DNA of 64,000 nt, from the NCBI GenBank assembly GCA_020205615.1, contig JAINUW010000243.1, forward strand, positions 1 to 64,000, read 5' to 3'. The notes under the pieces are model-generated. The model made no database searches. It was given only the letters and a program-made list of their open reading frames with translations, and was not told where the DNA came from. Below are positions 12,733-23,644 of the stretch, piece by piece. Position numbers and translations under genes: made by a program. Numbering within the stretch: position 1 is the stretch's first letter; each line of letters starts with the position of its first letter. Source of the stretch: Panax quinquefolius. Taxonomy: Eukaryota > Streptophyta > Magnoliopsida > Apiales > Araliaceae.

Positions 12733-13211
12733 GGTTAAGTATCGAGCTTAGGGATATGATCTCTGGCGGAGATCGGGGAATAGAACTCAGGAGGGAGAGG
12801 CAGTAAATCCTTCGCTAGTGTGTCCTACTAAGCTTATTTGTTAGTTGGTCAATTATATAGGGATATTATGTGATATATTGATTTCCTTAATTACCCTTGT
12901 TGTTATGATGAGATATTTGAGAATGTCGATCGAGAATATTAACAATGGAAATTAGACCAGTGGAGATGCTCGTCAGACTCACCAAGCAGGGGAGCGTGCA
13001 ACAGTTTGGCAATGTTCCTCCTGGAACAACACCATTAAGCGAGATGATGAACGCGGGGATGTTTAGAAGTTTTTGCAGTTCATACAAAATCGCACGAGGA
13101 GACTCGTGTTCAAAATCTGAGGAGGAAATGATAGCAATTCACGGGTTGTCACAAAATGCCAAGCAGTTCAAAGAGTTGGGACCACGAATTTAAGTGGAAA
13201 GCGAGATCCTC
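12733..13211 (+). pseudogene. Second family-A leader and 5' gag fragment, truncated
   Basis: The sequence repeats 2,685-3,150: a primer-binding-like 'agtatcgagcttaggg', a leader, then gag from ATG 12,923 with 'IENINNG', 'GNVPPGTTPLSEMMN', 'MIAIHGLSQ' and 'QFKELGP'. A TAG follows ten codons after the start, and the frames then shift. At about 13,211 homology to A1 gag stops and the sequence switches to a reversed gag of family B. The arrangement LTR-internal-LTR-internal implies a tandem element or unequal LTR recombination, followed by loss of the rest. Confidence 0.7.
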
Positions 13212-14066
13212 CACGCTTGAAGATTTGGCACATTGATTCCCTCCACGCTTGTTGTCACCGCCTTGATGACTACTCTCGCCGGTATTATAATTTTGTTTAC
13301 CGCTCTCTTTAGTTAGCGTTGACTCGTTATCGCGCTTCCACTAATCGAGCCTATTTACAACATCCGAATAAAAACGCAGCTTTATGAGAAATAAGATGTT
13401 CGCGTATCTCTCGGCTTCAAACCTCTTAAAAACATTCGCGCCATTCTCTCATCATTATCCACGAAGTGGACGAAAAGTGATAACTCGCAAATTTTGCCTC
13501 GTATTGCGCGACACTGGTCGTATTGTTTTGTTCCAACTTGATAAACTCCACCTCCTTCGTATGGCTAATACTTTCGGAAAGTATTTGTCGTTGAACGACT
13601 CTGGAACTTCTCCCAAGATATCTTCAAGATCAGCGGAGTTGAGTCGTTTACCGATTCCCACCAAAGAATCTTCCCTCCGCTGCAACATAAAGGCGTGAAA
13701 GGAACCGATTTGCTCCTCGGAGCATCCCAAGACATCAAATATCTTGGTAATCGCTTTATCCATGCTTCCGCCGGAAGTGGTTTTGGCTCTCCTTAAACTC
13801 CGGTGGGTCCCTCCTTGAATTGTTTAGCGGTGATCGCCAGAGAGTTTTCCGTGTTTCCACCTACGTTTTGGACGGTTAAATGCTTACCGATGTCGCATGA
13901 ATTCTAAAACTTCTTAAACGCATCAAGTCGTTCATCAATTGATCGGTGTTGTTGTTGTTTTGAGGAGGATTATCGCCATCCTGTTGCACATTGTCTCGAT
14001 TATTGATCCGTGGAGAATCAACAGGTCTCGTGCTCCATTGCTATTCTCAACATTCTCGGATGCCAT
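13212..14066 (-). pseudogene. gag fragment of family-B Tekay-like element, reversed and truncated
   Basis: Read on the minus strand it begins at ATG 14,066 (M-A-S-E-N-V-E-N-S). The capsid segment has 'ITKIFDVLGCSEEQ' (~13,760-13,720) and 'ESFNDKYFPKVLA' (~13,605-13,565), then a basic linker. Frameshifts occur near 13,770 and 13,560. It is homologous to the family-A gag on the other side of the junction, so two gag genes face each other tail to tail. No zinc knuckle or pol remains. Confidence 0.7.
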
Positions 14067-14232
14067 TTTCAAACACCGCCACAAAACAAGGGTTAATTGA
14101 CATGCAACATATTATCACTATACTCGACCGACCAATCAAATACCAAATAAACTTAGGTAGGTCATACTAGCGAAGGTATTCCCGTCTCTCTCCCTCCTAG
14201 TCTTCGTTTCTCACATCTTAGCTTGGGGATCA

Positions 14233-14254
14233 TATCCTAAGCTCGATACTGAAT
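14233..14254 (-). other. Primer-binding site of reversed element B2
   Basis: 'catatcctaagctcgatact' on the plus strand is the reverse of AGTATCGAGCTTAGGATATG, lying between LTR B2 and its gag leader. This confirms that LTR B2 is the 5' LTR of a minus-strand element. Confidence 0.6.
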
Positions 14255-16877
14255 TGTGACGCCCCCAAAATTAGGTATACATCACCCATCTTGGGTAGTC
14301 GATACATGGTACGTAATTTAAAATACAACTTACTAATATAAGCGCCGTAGGTATGCAATACTGACATAGCGTGAGTTTGAATACAAATATTGTCTACTAG
14401 ATATTATACAAACTCAACAGAGTCCTCATTACTACTATTATCACACTATTTCGCAGAATAGTGAGGACTACTAATGCTAACTTCGGACCATTACTCCGCT
14501 TCCCCGACTCGTCCCAACTATGTTCTCATTTCGAAGAAGAGAACGGTGAAAGAAAGGGTGAGCTCAACTAGCCCAAAGAAGAAATATTATGACTAAGATA
14601 ATGCGAATAATTTATCATTAGCCTTCAACGATTGTTAAACCGATAAAATATAATAGACAACAAGTTTAAGCTGCAGTGAATAAGCAATCCATTAAAAGAG
14701 TCAAGTAGAGAATAAAGTCTACTATCTTTTAGGTTTTAAAGGTTTTTCATCATTGTATATATTGAGGCTCGACTTTAATAAATAATCCACATCATCGAAT
14801 CACCCCGCACTACTGCGCCAAGGATATTCATCAAATTATCAATGGTCAGCGACTATACCGAATCACCCCCGGTCATAATCATACCAAAAACTATCCATCA
14901 ACTGCATTATGTGCCACCGAGGACTTTTATCACATCATTTATAACAAGCCGTGATTATACAAGAATGATCCACGGTCATAATCATACTAAGTTCATCTAT
15001 ACACGTAAGTCGAAGATAACATAATATAACATGAGGATGATGACAATGACATAATAATTCAATAAAACAAGTTCAAGAATTATTTTATCCATGAATTATT
15101 AACGCCCAAATTGTCAAAATGATAATCTTATTTTGTAGAGTAAAATTCAAGAATGATCGTAAGAATATTTCCATGAAAAGATCTTTGGATGAAACGCAAA
15201 TATCGAGGATATTCAACTAATTTCATGGAGTATAGAAGTCAAAGTTTTAACCTAACCGGGTATAAAAAGAATGGAATAACAAAAGAAATCACCATGCATG
15301 CGGTGCTTTGATGAGACAAAGTTATTCAATGTAATAATAATAACGGAACCTGGTCGGTGAAATTCACACCGGCAGGATGTTCCAATGAATAATAAAGATG
15401 GAACTAGATCCTGTAAAAACACACGAGATAGATATTCCAGCAGAATGATAAAGAGCGGAACCGGTCCTGTAAAAAACACACGAGCAGGATGTTCCACAGA
15501 ATAATAAAGAGCGGAACCAGTCGTGTAAAAAACACACGATGAGGATGTTCCAACAGAATAATAATAAAGACGGAACCAGGTCCGGTGTAAAACACACAGA
15601 CAGGATGTTCCAACAGAATAATAGAAGAATGTCACCAAGTATAGGGTAAACCACGTATACAGGTTATTCCAACAGAATAATAAGCAATGGAATAACAACA
15701 GTTCTCTTCATGAATAAGAAAGAATAACACCCCTTACGGGTACAACAAATAATATTCCCTACCTTAGAAGAACTGAATATTGGCAAGGTGAAGTAGCAGA
15801 ATACTTTTCTTCTTTCTCTCTATAGTTTCTCTCTCTAGAGTTTCAGTGAATTCGTGAAAAATAATGAAGCACTAGGCCTCTATTTATAGAAGATTTCTAG
15901 CTAAAGACCGCAGTGTGAAAAGCGCAAAGTGGCTTCGATTTGGTGATGTGAAGCGAAAAGTGGTTTGGCGCTCGTAATGTGAAACGATAAGTGGTTCGGA
16001 TCTTTTGTAATGTGAAAACGACAAGTGGTTCGGATCGCTCAGTAATGTAAAACGACAAGTGGTTCGGACGCTGGTAAAGGTAATTACTATCGACGAAGGT
16101 AATTACTATTCACAAAGGTAATTACTATCGACGAAGATAATTTTATTCACAAAGGTAATTACTATCGATTTAAAGTAATTACTATTGACGAAGAGACTCT
16201 TAGATGATGACATATGGGCCCCCATAAAATAATCAAACTTACCACAAATGTCTCATAATGAGACTCTTTATATACATCAAGGATGAATTAATATTACCAC
16301 AAATTATTTTATTTTTAATCAACACATATTTAATCTTTCAACAATTATTAATCATTTATAACTTGTCGTCTCAATTATTGATTTAATACTATAACATATT
16401 ATACGAGATGATCTTTGTGACAATAATTGAATCAATAATATAAGAGATATGATGCAAAGAATTACTATAGCAATAATTGAGCATAGGTGAGTGACTTCTC
16501 ACGTAAAGCATCAATAATCAATATCGTGTGCTACTTATAAAACTACGGCATTACATCGTACTTTTACTCTCGGGTAGTTCAACAGGTTTTAACGGTAACA
16601 CCTCTGTAGTTATTTTTATAGAAAGATAATTTTGTCGCTTTTTTAACTACGACAATACTTCCGTTAGGGGTCCACTAATGATTGAGTAGTCGTCAATTAA
16701 TATTTCCCGACACAAAAGAATATTTCCACCAAACGAATATTTTTATAATAACTTGCATACTTTGCAAAATTTATAAATACTACCACAACTATAATATTAT
16801 CTTAAATTCACACCATAATATTAAAAAATTATTTCGACAAAATTTAAATCTTTATTGATAAAATCTGGGGTCTCACA
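14255..16877 (-). mobile_element. 5' LTR of reversed family-B element (copy B2)
   Basis: It begins TGTGACGCCCCC and ends GGGGTCTCACA, as inverted TG...CA termini, length ~2.62 kb. It contains ~60-bp repeats with 'ggatgttccaacagaataat' units at ~15,350-15,630, a TATA-like 'ctctatttatag' near 15,880, and ~20-bp 'ggtaattactatt' repeats in U3 at ~16,078-16,190. The adjoining primer-binding site and gag are on its left, so the element reads right to left. Its right end abuts the inverted-repeat arm at 16,878 and appears to truncate it. Confidence 0.8.
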
Positions 16878-17745
16878 AATATCGTGTAATTTATGTTAAC
16901 TACTACTCCACAACACACCCTCTCCTCTCCTCCCCCTCATTCCGGCCAACCAAATATATATAACCAATCATTTTCCATTTCTGAAAAACTATTCTTAATT
17001 TTTCATTGTTTAATTTGATTTTTATTTCAAAAGACCATTTCTGGTCAGTAGCTTCCGATCCTTACCATTATACATTTACAAACTCAAACCCCATATATAT
17101 ATATATATATATAGTCTGATTTGACTTATTTTCTCATTCTTTACTTATTTTATTTGGGGCAGTATAATTAATTAAGTTCTTCTCTCTTTAATTATTTGAC
17201 TTTATTTTTATGATGATGTTGATAAATGGTTTGAATTTTTTGTAGAAAGCGCTGGGATTGATATATGCACATGGCAATACAAACGCTGGACTATAATACT
17301 ACTAATTGCTAACCTTGTGTAAGTTGTCATTGTCCTACTTGTTAGTATGGATTATACTACTCCCTCCGTTCTTTAATATAGGTCGTTTTAGAAAAATATT
17401 TTTATTCTTAAATATAAGTCGTTTATGAATTTCAAGTAAGCATTAATTGCTTAGTTTCCAATATTACCCCAAGTAATAAATATAACTTTGGTTCTCTCAC
17501 TATTTTTTGCCCAATAAATAACACTCTCTTTTTCCAATACAAGGGTAATATAGACAATTGATAATATATTTAATGTTTTACAATCATTTCCTTAATAATT
17601 ATGCACAACTCTAAAACGACCTATATTAAAGAACGGAGGGAGTAATATATAGTTGTCGGATTACTAATTACTAGGTTCCATCAATATACTTGGAAATTAG
17701 GTTATTTGTTTGTTTTTACTTTCTACCTTGTAGTGACAAAAACAC
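16878..17745 (+). repeat. Left arm of ~0.87 kb inverted repeat (partner 42,180-43,048)
   Basis: The reverse complement of this segment matches 42,180-43,048 almost throughout. It includes the 'ggagtagtagttaacataaa' end, a short (TA)n, the 'ggttagcaattagtagtatt' stretch, a MITE, and the inner edge 'tttgtcactacaaggtag'. The left edge is cut by LTR B2, so the original repeat may have been longer. The inner edge adjoins the MULE transposase frame. It could be a long terminal inverted repeat of a Mutator-like element, or an inverted segmental duplication. Confidence 0.8.
17360..17642 (+). mobile_element. Stowaway-like MITE (283 bp) in left arm
   Basis: Terminal inverted repeats begin CTCCCTCCGTTCTTTAATA and end with its complement, flanked by TA on both sides (17,358-17,359 and 17,643-17,644). 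The CTCCCTCCGT terminus with a TA duplication is the signature of Stowaway MITEs mobilised by Tc1/mariner transposases. A second, inverted copy at the equivalent site lies in the right arm (42,279-42,561). Confidence 0.85.
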
Positions 17746-19739
17746 AGTGTGAGTGTCTTCACCCTCCCTAATTTCATAACCAGTGTCTCCATTAAAGAGA
17801 ATAGTGCATCCTACGGCTATGCTTTTATTTGTCTGAAAAATGTCATTGCAGTAAGGGCTAAAACAATTTATCCTTTTCTCACATGCTGACCCAAGAGTTC
17901 CCAACCTGTCCATGGTTTTTTGCCTAATGTAGTCCATCATAGTCCTAATGGGCTTCTGCCTAGCTTCAAGAATCCAAGAATTGAAACTTTCTACCATGTT
18001 GTTATCTACTGCCCATGATTTGCTTCTGCTACTAAAGTAAGCTCTGCACCATGTATGAGGTGGATAATTCATGAGATCAATTGCTCCCTTTGAACTCATG
18101 TCCCCAAGCAACTTCATGTTGTCCTTAAATTCTTCCTCAAAGGTAGACCAGGCTGCATTCCAAAATTTCTTCTTCAACTCTCCACCTCTGTGTTTCTTAC
18201 ACCAATTTGCATATATATGGCGAGCACACCATCTGTGTTCAGCCTCAAGCAGTACATCAATAACAGCTTGTATTAAACCCTACAAGTAAAAGTTATACAA
18301 AGTTACATTCAAAGTTGCACAAATAATATGACAGAAATAACATTAACTATTAAATTTCAAAAGCAATCATACCTTTTGCATATCAGATATGATGGTGTAC
18401 TGTTTGCCATCTCCCAAATCCAGTTGTTCTTGCAACAAAGTCAGAAACCATGTCCAGTTGACCTTAGTTTCACTCTTCACACATGCCCAAGCTATGGGAA
18501 AATTCTGCTCATCCCCATCTCTTCCTAGTGCTATAATCAATTCCCCCTTATACTGTGTCTTCAAAAAACACCCATCAAGGCCAATGATGGGCCTACATCC
18601 TTCCTTCCAACCTCTCTTGCAAGCATCTAAACAAACAAACATTCTTCTAAACACTCTTCTCCCTTCCCTTAATTCATCTGTGGACAACTCCACTTGTGCT
18701 TTAGACCCTGGATTACTCCTCACCAATTCTGCTGCATAAGCCTCTAACTCAGAATACTCAGTAGTAAAGCTCCCTGAGAATTCATCCATAACCATCCTCC
18801 TGGCTCTCTTGCACTTGGAAAATTCAACATTCACTCTCCATTCTTTCTCCACATCTTTTTTGAGGTCTTTGATCTTGTAGTTCTGTTGCTCAAGAATTTT
18901 TTGTTTGTAAAGCTTGGCCAAGAACTTTGCTAAAACCCTAGAGTTGCTGAAAATCCTATAACAATTGTGTTCTTCATTTGATGTCTTGACAGCCAATCCA
19001 GGGTTACAACCGTCCTTTGACACATACAAGACAAAAGGACACCCAGCCTCACATTGGACCCTTATTCTATATGGTTCACTTTTCACATATTTCAATGCCA
19101 CTCCTCTAGATATAACATACTTTGATATGGATTCCCTAACTTCAGCTGCACTAGCAAATGTCATTCCCAAGCTGAAATAGGGTGTCTGTTCATTTACATT
19201 GAACTAGATAGGATGTTTTCTCTCAAATAGCACCTGACCCTCATCCCCTTCCTCACTATCATCATTGTCATCATTATCATCACTAACATCATCTTCCTCA
19301 CTATCATCACCTTTCTCACTGTCCTCACTCTCCACTTCATATGTTTTATCTTGACTGTCCTCACTACTATCTTCCTCACCAACCCTGCTACCCTGTATGT
19401 TAAATACCACATTAAGTACTTCATCACTTTCCTTGAAAGTGTCATCACAAGCAGGAGGAACATCAGGAGGTGATGCATCATTCATTATAGGTTCATCTAT
19501 CTCATGTTTTGCAAAGAAATCTAGGACAGTTGTGTCTGACTTTATTCTACTCAGTAGTTTCCTAATCCCATGGTCACCCTCAAGTATAAAAAGTCCTTCT
19601 TCAATACTCAGTCCGGGTTCCACATAATATATTTTTGATACATTGGCATAATTCAATTCCTCTTTATATGTATTCTTAATGCAAATAACAGACAAGTAAT
19701 CAACATCAAAATTCTTACATATGTAAACATCTCCTCCCA
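17716..19739 (-). pseudogene. Mutator-like (MULE) transposase, 5' end removed by LTR insertion, C-terminus missing
   Basis: Plant MuDR-type transposase. Read right to left it has: a PB1-like N-terminal segment just after 19,739 ('EEGLFILEGDHGIRKLL' at ~19,600-19,550); a Ser/Asp/Glu-rich acidic stretch (~19,380-19,225); a MuDR DNA-binding-type domain (~19,185-19,000, 'CPFVLYVSKD'); and the MULE catalytic domain with 'GLDGCFLK' (~18,585-18,562) and 'SDMQKG'. A GT-AG intron of 93 bp (18,280-18,372) splits the codons AAG|GGT in that motif. Exon 2 holds 'CARHIYANW', 'WAVDNNMVESFNSWILEAR' and a basic 'MDRLG' helix. Defects: the start codon is lost at the LTR D1 junction; one in-frame TAG lies at 19,204-19,206; and the frame ends in the inverted-repeat arm at 17,716, before the SWIM zinc finger that usually follows. 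Everything else is open, so decay is recent or slight. Confidence 0.85.
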
Positions 19740-19911
19740 TGTAACAACCCCAAAATAGGTCCATTCCATCCAACCCATTCTGAGTCGCCAAATATATGGT
19801 ACGAAAAACAACTACAACTTTATTACAACAATTGTCGTGCAAAAAATACAACAATATCTTTGTGAGTTTGGATACAAATATATACCAATCAGAAGACGTC
19901 ACAATGACACC

Positions 19912-20375
19912 TTACATAAAGGTATAGTCAAAAACTATTTTAGAAATTAGAATCTTTGGGAAGTGCTCAAGGAAACCTTCATACATGGGAGGCCATGCTT
20001 TTAGGTTATGGTAGATATCATATGGCCACAGAATTATCCTTGGTTGATCCAATAAACCCCAAAGAAAAACGAGAAGATTACTATCATATTCTTCCCAATG
20101 GTGAGTCTTCTCTTGACATATCATTATCTCCACTGTCTCTAATTGGGTATTATACTCCAAACAAACACCAAGATTATATAGGTAGTGCTTGTAAATATAC
20201 TCAGCAAGTGGATGAGCACAACCATGTCTTATGATAACACGAGGTTGTATGTCATTAGACATCTTGTATGATAGTGACAAAACACCCTTCCAAGTTAAAT
20301 TCACCTCACCCTCAACATCTATAGACCACCACTCTATTCCCTCGCTATCCCCCTCGACCCAAATACACTTTTATT
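19912..20375 (-). other. Open, coding-like segment inside LTR D1, function unknown
   Basis: On the minus strand a frame stays open from just after a TAA near 20,375 to the stop at 19,912, about 150 codons. It contains conspicuous Trp, His, Tyr and Cys (for example 'KAWPPMYEGFLEHFPKI', 'HHWEEYDSNLLVF'). There is no early ATG: M appears at 'KMSNDIQPR'. D2 (23,822-24,070) and D3 (27,716-27,964) carry the same segment, with frame breaks from small indels. LTR A has only ~0.2 kb between the same flanking landmarks, against ~0.5 kb here, so this is extra sequence in family D. It may be captured exon sequence or chance; I do not recognise a domain. Confidence 0.35.
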
Positions 20376-20799
20376 AATTCGAAAGGAATTGTGAAACAAA
20401 AGGGTGAGCACAACTAGCTCGAAGAAGAATATTATGACTAAAGATAAATAAATTATCAATAGTCTTCATCAAGAATAAATCGTAGATTTAGAACATATGG
20501 TAGATGATAAAACTTTTCAACCATAGTCAACGTGAATGAAGCAATCCATTAGAAGAGTCAAATAGACTATAAAGTCTATTGTCTTCTCCATGTTAAAATC
20601 CACCAACAATGTTTTATCCTCGTAACATCAATCAACAATTCACATTGCACAATCACGTGTATAACTCATAATCGTAATTGTAGTTCTAAATTCCTTTCCT
20701 CATCCAAGACAAAGATAATTTTCATCACTTGTCTTTACCGAAACATCAAAGATCATGGTTATACCAAATCACAGCCTCGCTCATAATCATATTAATAAA

Positions 20800-21480
20800 T
20801 TCATCTTTGCACTACGGCCAAAGATATTCATCAACAGTTCATCTTTACACTACAAAGCAAAGATATTCAACAACGGGTCATCTTTTCATTACAAGCCAAA
20901 GATATTCATCAATAATTCATCTTTGCACTACAAATTTAAAGATATTCAACAACAAAGTTATCTTTGCATTACAAGCCAAAGATATTCATCAATAATTCAT
21001 CTTTGCACCACAAAGCAAAGATATTCAACAACGGGTCATCTTTTCATTACAAGCCAAAGATATTCATCAATAATTCATCTTTGCACTACAGGCTAAAGAT
21101 ATTCAACAACAGGTTATCTTTGCATTACAAGCCAAAGATATTCATCAATAATTCATCTTTGCACTACAGGCTAAAGATATTCAACAACAGGTCATCTTTG
21201 CATTACGAGCAAAAGATATTCATCAATAATTCATCTTTGCACTACCGGCTAAAGATATTCAACAACGGGTCATCTTTGCATTACAAGCCAAAGATATTCA
21301 TCAATAATTCATCTTTGCACTACAGGCTAAAGATATTCAACAACAGGTCATCTTTGCATTATGAGCAAAAGATATTCATCAATAATTCATCTTTGCACCA
21401 TCTTGGCTAAAGATATTCATCGATTGGTCATGTTCATTTAAACACTGCTCATCTTTGACTACAGCCAAAGATATTCTTCG
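20800..21480. repeat. 39-bp hairpin repeat array in LTR D1
   Basis: Units of 39 bp of the form 'aaagatattcatcaataatt' followed by 'catctttgcactacaggct' repeat about 17 times, alternating between two sub-types (a 78-bp higher-order unit). Each unit has ATCTTTG and CAAAGAT as inverted arms around a short loop, so the array can fold into a row of small hairpins. Because 39 is divisible by three, long spurious frames run through it. Similar arrays lie at 24,700-25,395 and 28,620-29,305. Confidence 0.9.
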
Positions 21481-23314
21481 TAAATCATTCATCTTTGCAT
21501 TGATTTTATCCACGCCCAAAAATACCTCAAAAATAATCATAGTGGTGTAAAATTCAAGAATGATCAAAACATGGATACAATCAAAGCTAGTATCCAAAAT
21601 AGATATTTAGATTTAAAAGAAAAATTTTCATTTTTCTAAATGAATAGTGCCGATTCGTGAATAGGTCAGATATCGTGAATAAAGGTCGTATACGTGAATA
21701 GAACTCGACACCAAAAGATAGAAATTCCACAAAAACATCTTCACGCTTCACTTAATAGTACTCGTGAATAAGAACTCGTGAATAGTAACTCATGAATAAG
21801 TAACTCGTGAATAGTAACTCATGAATAAGTAACCCCGACATGAAAAAGTTCCAAATTTGATAAAAAGTTCCAACCAATATTTCAAAGATAATGATATTGA
21901 AGAAATAATATCATCCGAGAAGAAAATAACATCCCTTACCTCGAAAGACAAGATCTTTAGTTGAAACAGGATGATATAAGGTCAAGGGAACTTGCAGACC
22001 GCCTAACAATACTCAAAGTATACTCAAAAAATACTCACAAGAATACGCTCGATAATATAGAGAGAGAGAAAGAGAAAACTTGTTTCGGTGTGATTTTCAA
22101 TTCTAACTTAGCCTCTATTTATAGGAAAATGTTAGACGTCAAGGCAGACTTAACTCGCAACCCGATGGCTTTACTCGCTACTATTCCCACCCACCACATT
22201 TGAAAATTCAATTGAGCACATTTTCACCAACCAAAAAGTGGGGCCCACCAATTCTAGAATTTTCCACCAAAATCATTTATAACCTAATTTCGAATCACCA
22301 CCTCTTAAAATTCATAACAAATTATACGCTCATTTTGACGGTTCAAAATTTGTGAACATATACTCAACTTATATATGTATAACATATCCAAAAATCCCAA
22401 CGATCCAACTACGATTAAAAATTATAACTCACATAATAAAGTTTGTAAGAACAATCGATTTGATCTTTTAATACCTCCAATCCGACAAAATACCGATAAA
22501 ATACCTCAACATTAATTCCTTCATTTATAACCACATAAATAAATCCATCATTTATATCCACATCAAATAAATATTTCATTGTCATATAAATCAATAATTA
22601 ATTATTCATAAATAATATTATAGAATCACAATAATGACAACCAAAGGTCCCAGAAAGGGGCTTTCAATAAGAATTTTTCCTTCTTGGCGGCGCAATTAGG
22701 TGACCAAACCTCTCCTCGATGTAACTTTCTAGACATTGCCAATAATGTTATCTAATAATATTATTCAAATAATATGAATTATTGATCCGATAATGGAGAT
22801 ATTTATGCAAAGTGACAATTATTGAACAACAATAATATAAAATATCAACGCATCAATTATTGAATCAATAAAATAAAATATTGAGCAAGAATTACCGTAA
22901 CAATTATTGAGTAGTGCCTTCTTCACGTAAGAATCAATAATTCAAAATATCGTGTAATACCGGTAAGCTCGCCGCAACAACGCCAGTATTACTTTATTTT
23001 ACCAAGGGTATTCCAATGTTGTTAATTCAGAACGATTAAATCGTTATTTATAAAAACTTAATTTTGTCGTTTTTCTTCATTAAACGCTTATTCTGTTATG
23101 GGGCCCATAAATAGTCAAGTACCAATGCATTTAATATTCTGAACGTAAAGAATATTCCACGACCAAACGAATATTCCCCACAATAATGAATACTTTATAC
23201 CTGCGTATTTTGAAAAAAAATTCATATATCACCCTTAACTTTAACTTTTATCAATTTAACCATTTCTTGAATAGAAAAATTGAATACTTTTATTTCATAA
23301 AATTCGGTCTTACA

Positions 23315-23644
23315 ATCTCCCTCCTTATGAAATTTCGTCCCCGAATTTACGCACTCGGTATTTCAAAGAGTTGAGAATACCTTGTTTTCATTTTGATTCT
23401 ATCTCCCCTGTCATCATGATTTCTCCATCGCTTTCATCTCCCGTATTTTGAGATATCATTCTAGAATACAACTTCAAAACAAAGGTTAATTGAGCAAATT
23501 AACATATCACATAATATCTCGATATTATGATCGACCAACAAATAAGCTTAGGTAGGACACACCAGCGAAGGATTTACTCATCTCTCCTCCTAGTTCTATT
23601 CCCCGATCTCCGCCAGAGATCATATCCCTAAGCTCGATACTAAA
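23315..23644 (-). pseudogene. Minimal internal region of family D (gag start fused to integrase tail)
   Basis: Read on the minus strand: a primer-binding site (~23,644-23,622); a leader; then ATG near 23,462 with about 17 gag-like codons ('MISQNTGDESDGEIMM') ending at TGA. The following bases resemble the last integrase codons ('EMKTRYSQLF', compare 'EMKARYPHLS' of element A1). The polypurine tract AAGGAGGGAGAT then adjoins LTR D1. Capsid, protease, RT, RNase H and most of integrase are absent. The element would need all proteins in trans. Confidence 0.7.

Larger units (their letters stand above)
19740..23314 (-). mobile_element. LTR D1 (3.57 kb), complete
   Basis: Inverted TG...CA ends, with the same features as D2. 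On the minus strand: U3; a TATA box CTATAAATAG near 22,125-22,115; a splice-donor-like GAGGTAAGG near 21,942-21,934; 13-bp 'gtgaatagtaact' repeats (~21,640-21,835); the 39-bp hairpin array (20,800-21,480); an open coding-like segment (19,912-20,375); and the terminal GGGGTTGTTACA. Organisation parallels LTR A, but the segment before the 3' end is longer. Confidence 0.85.

Noticed and set aside
15252..15698. 148-codon minus-strand frame in LTR B2 and similar Phe/Tyr/Trp-rich frames at 4,778-5,002, 54,603-55,121 and 57,903-58,178
   Set aside because: They lie in the ~60-bp tandem repeats of the LTR, differ in frame between copies and have no conserved start or domain.
20755..21410. Long plus-strand open frames with repeated 'KIFINNSSLHY' peptides in the D LTR arrays (also 24,662-25,318)
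   Set aside because: They arise because the 39-bp repeat is a multiple of three. They run antisense to the element, and the frame breaks wherever a unit is 1-2 bases short.
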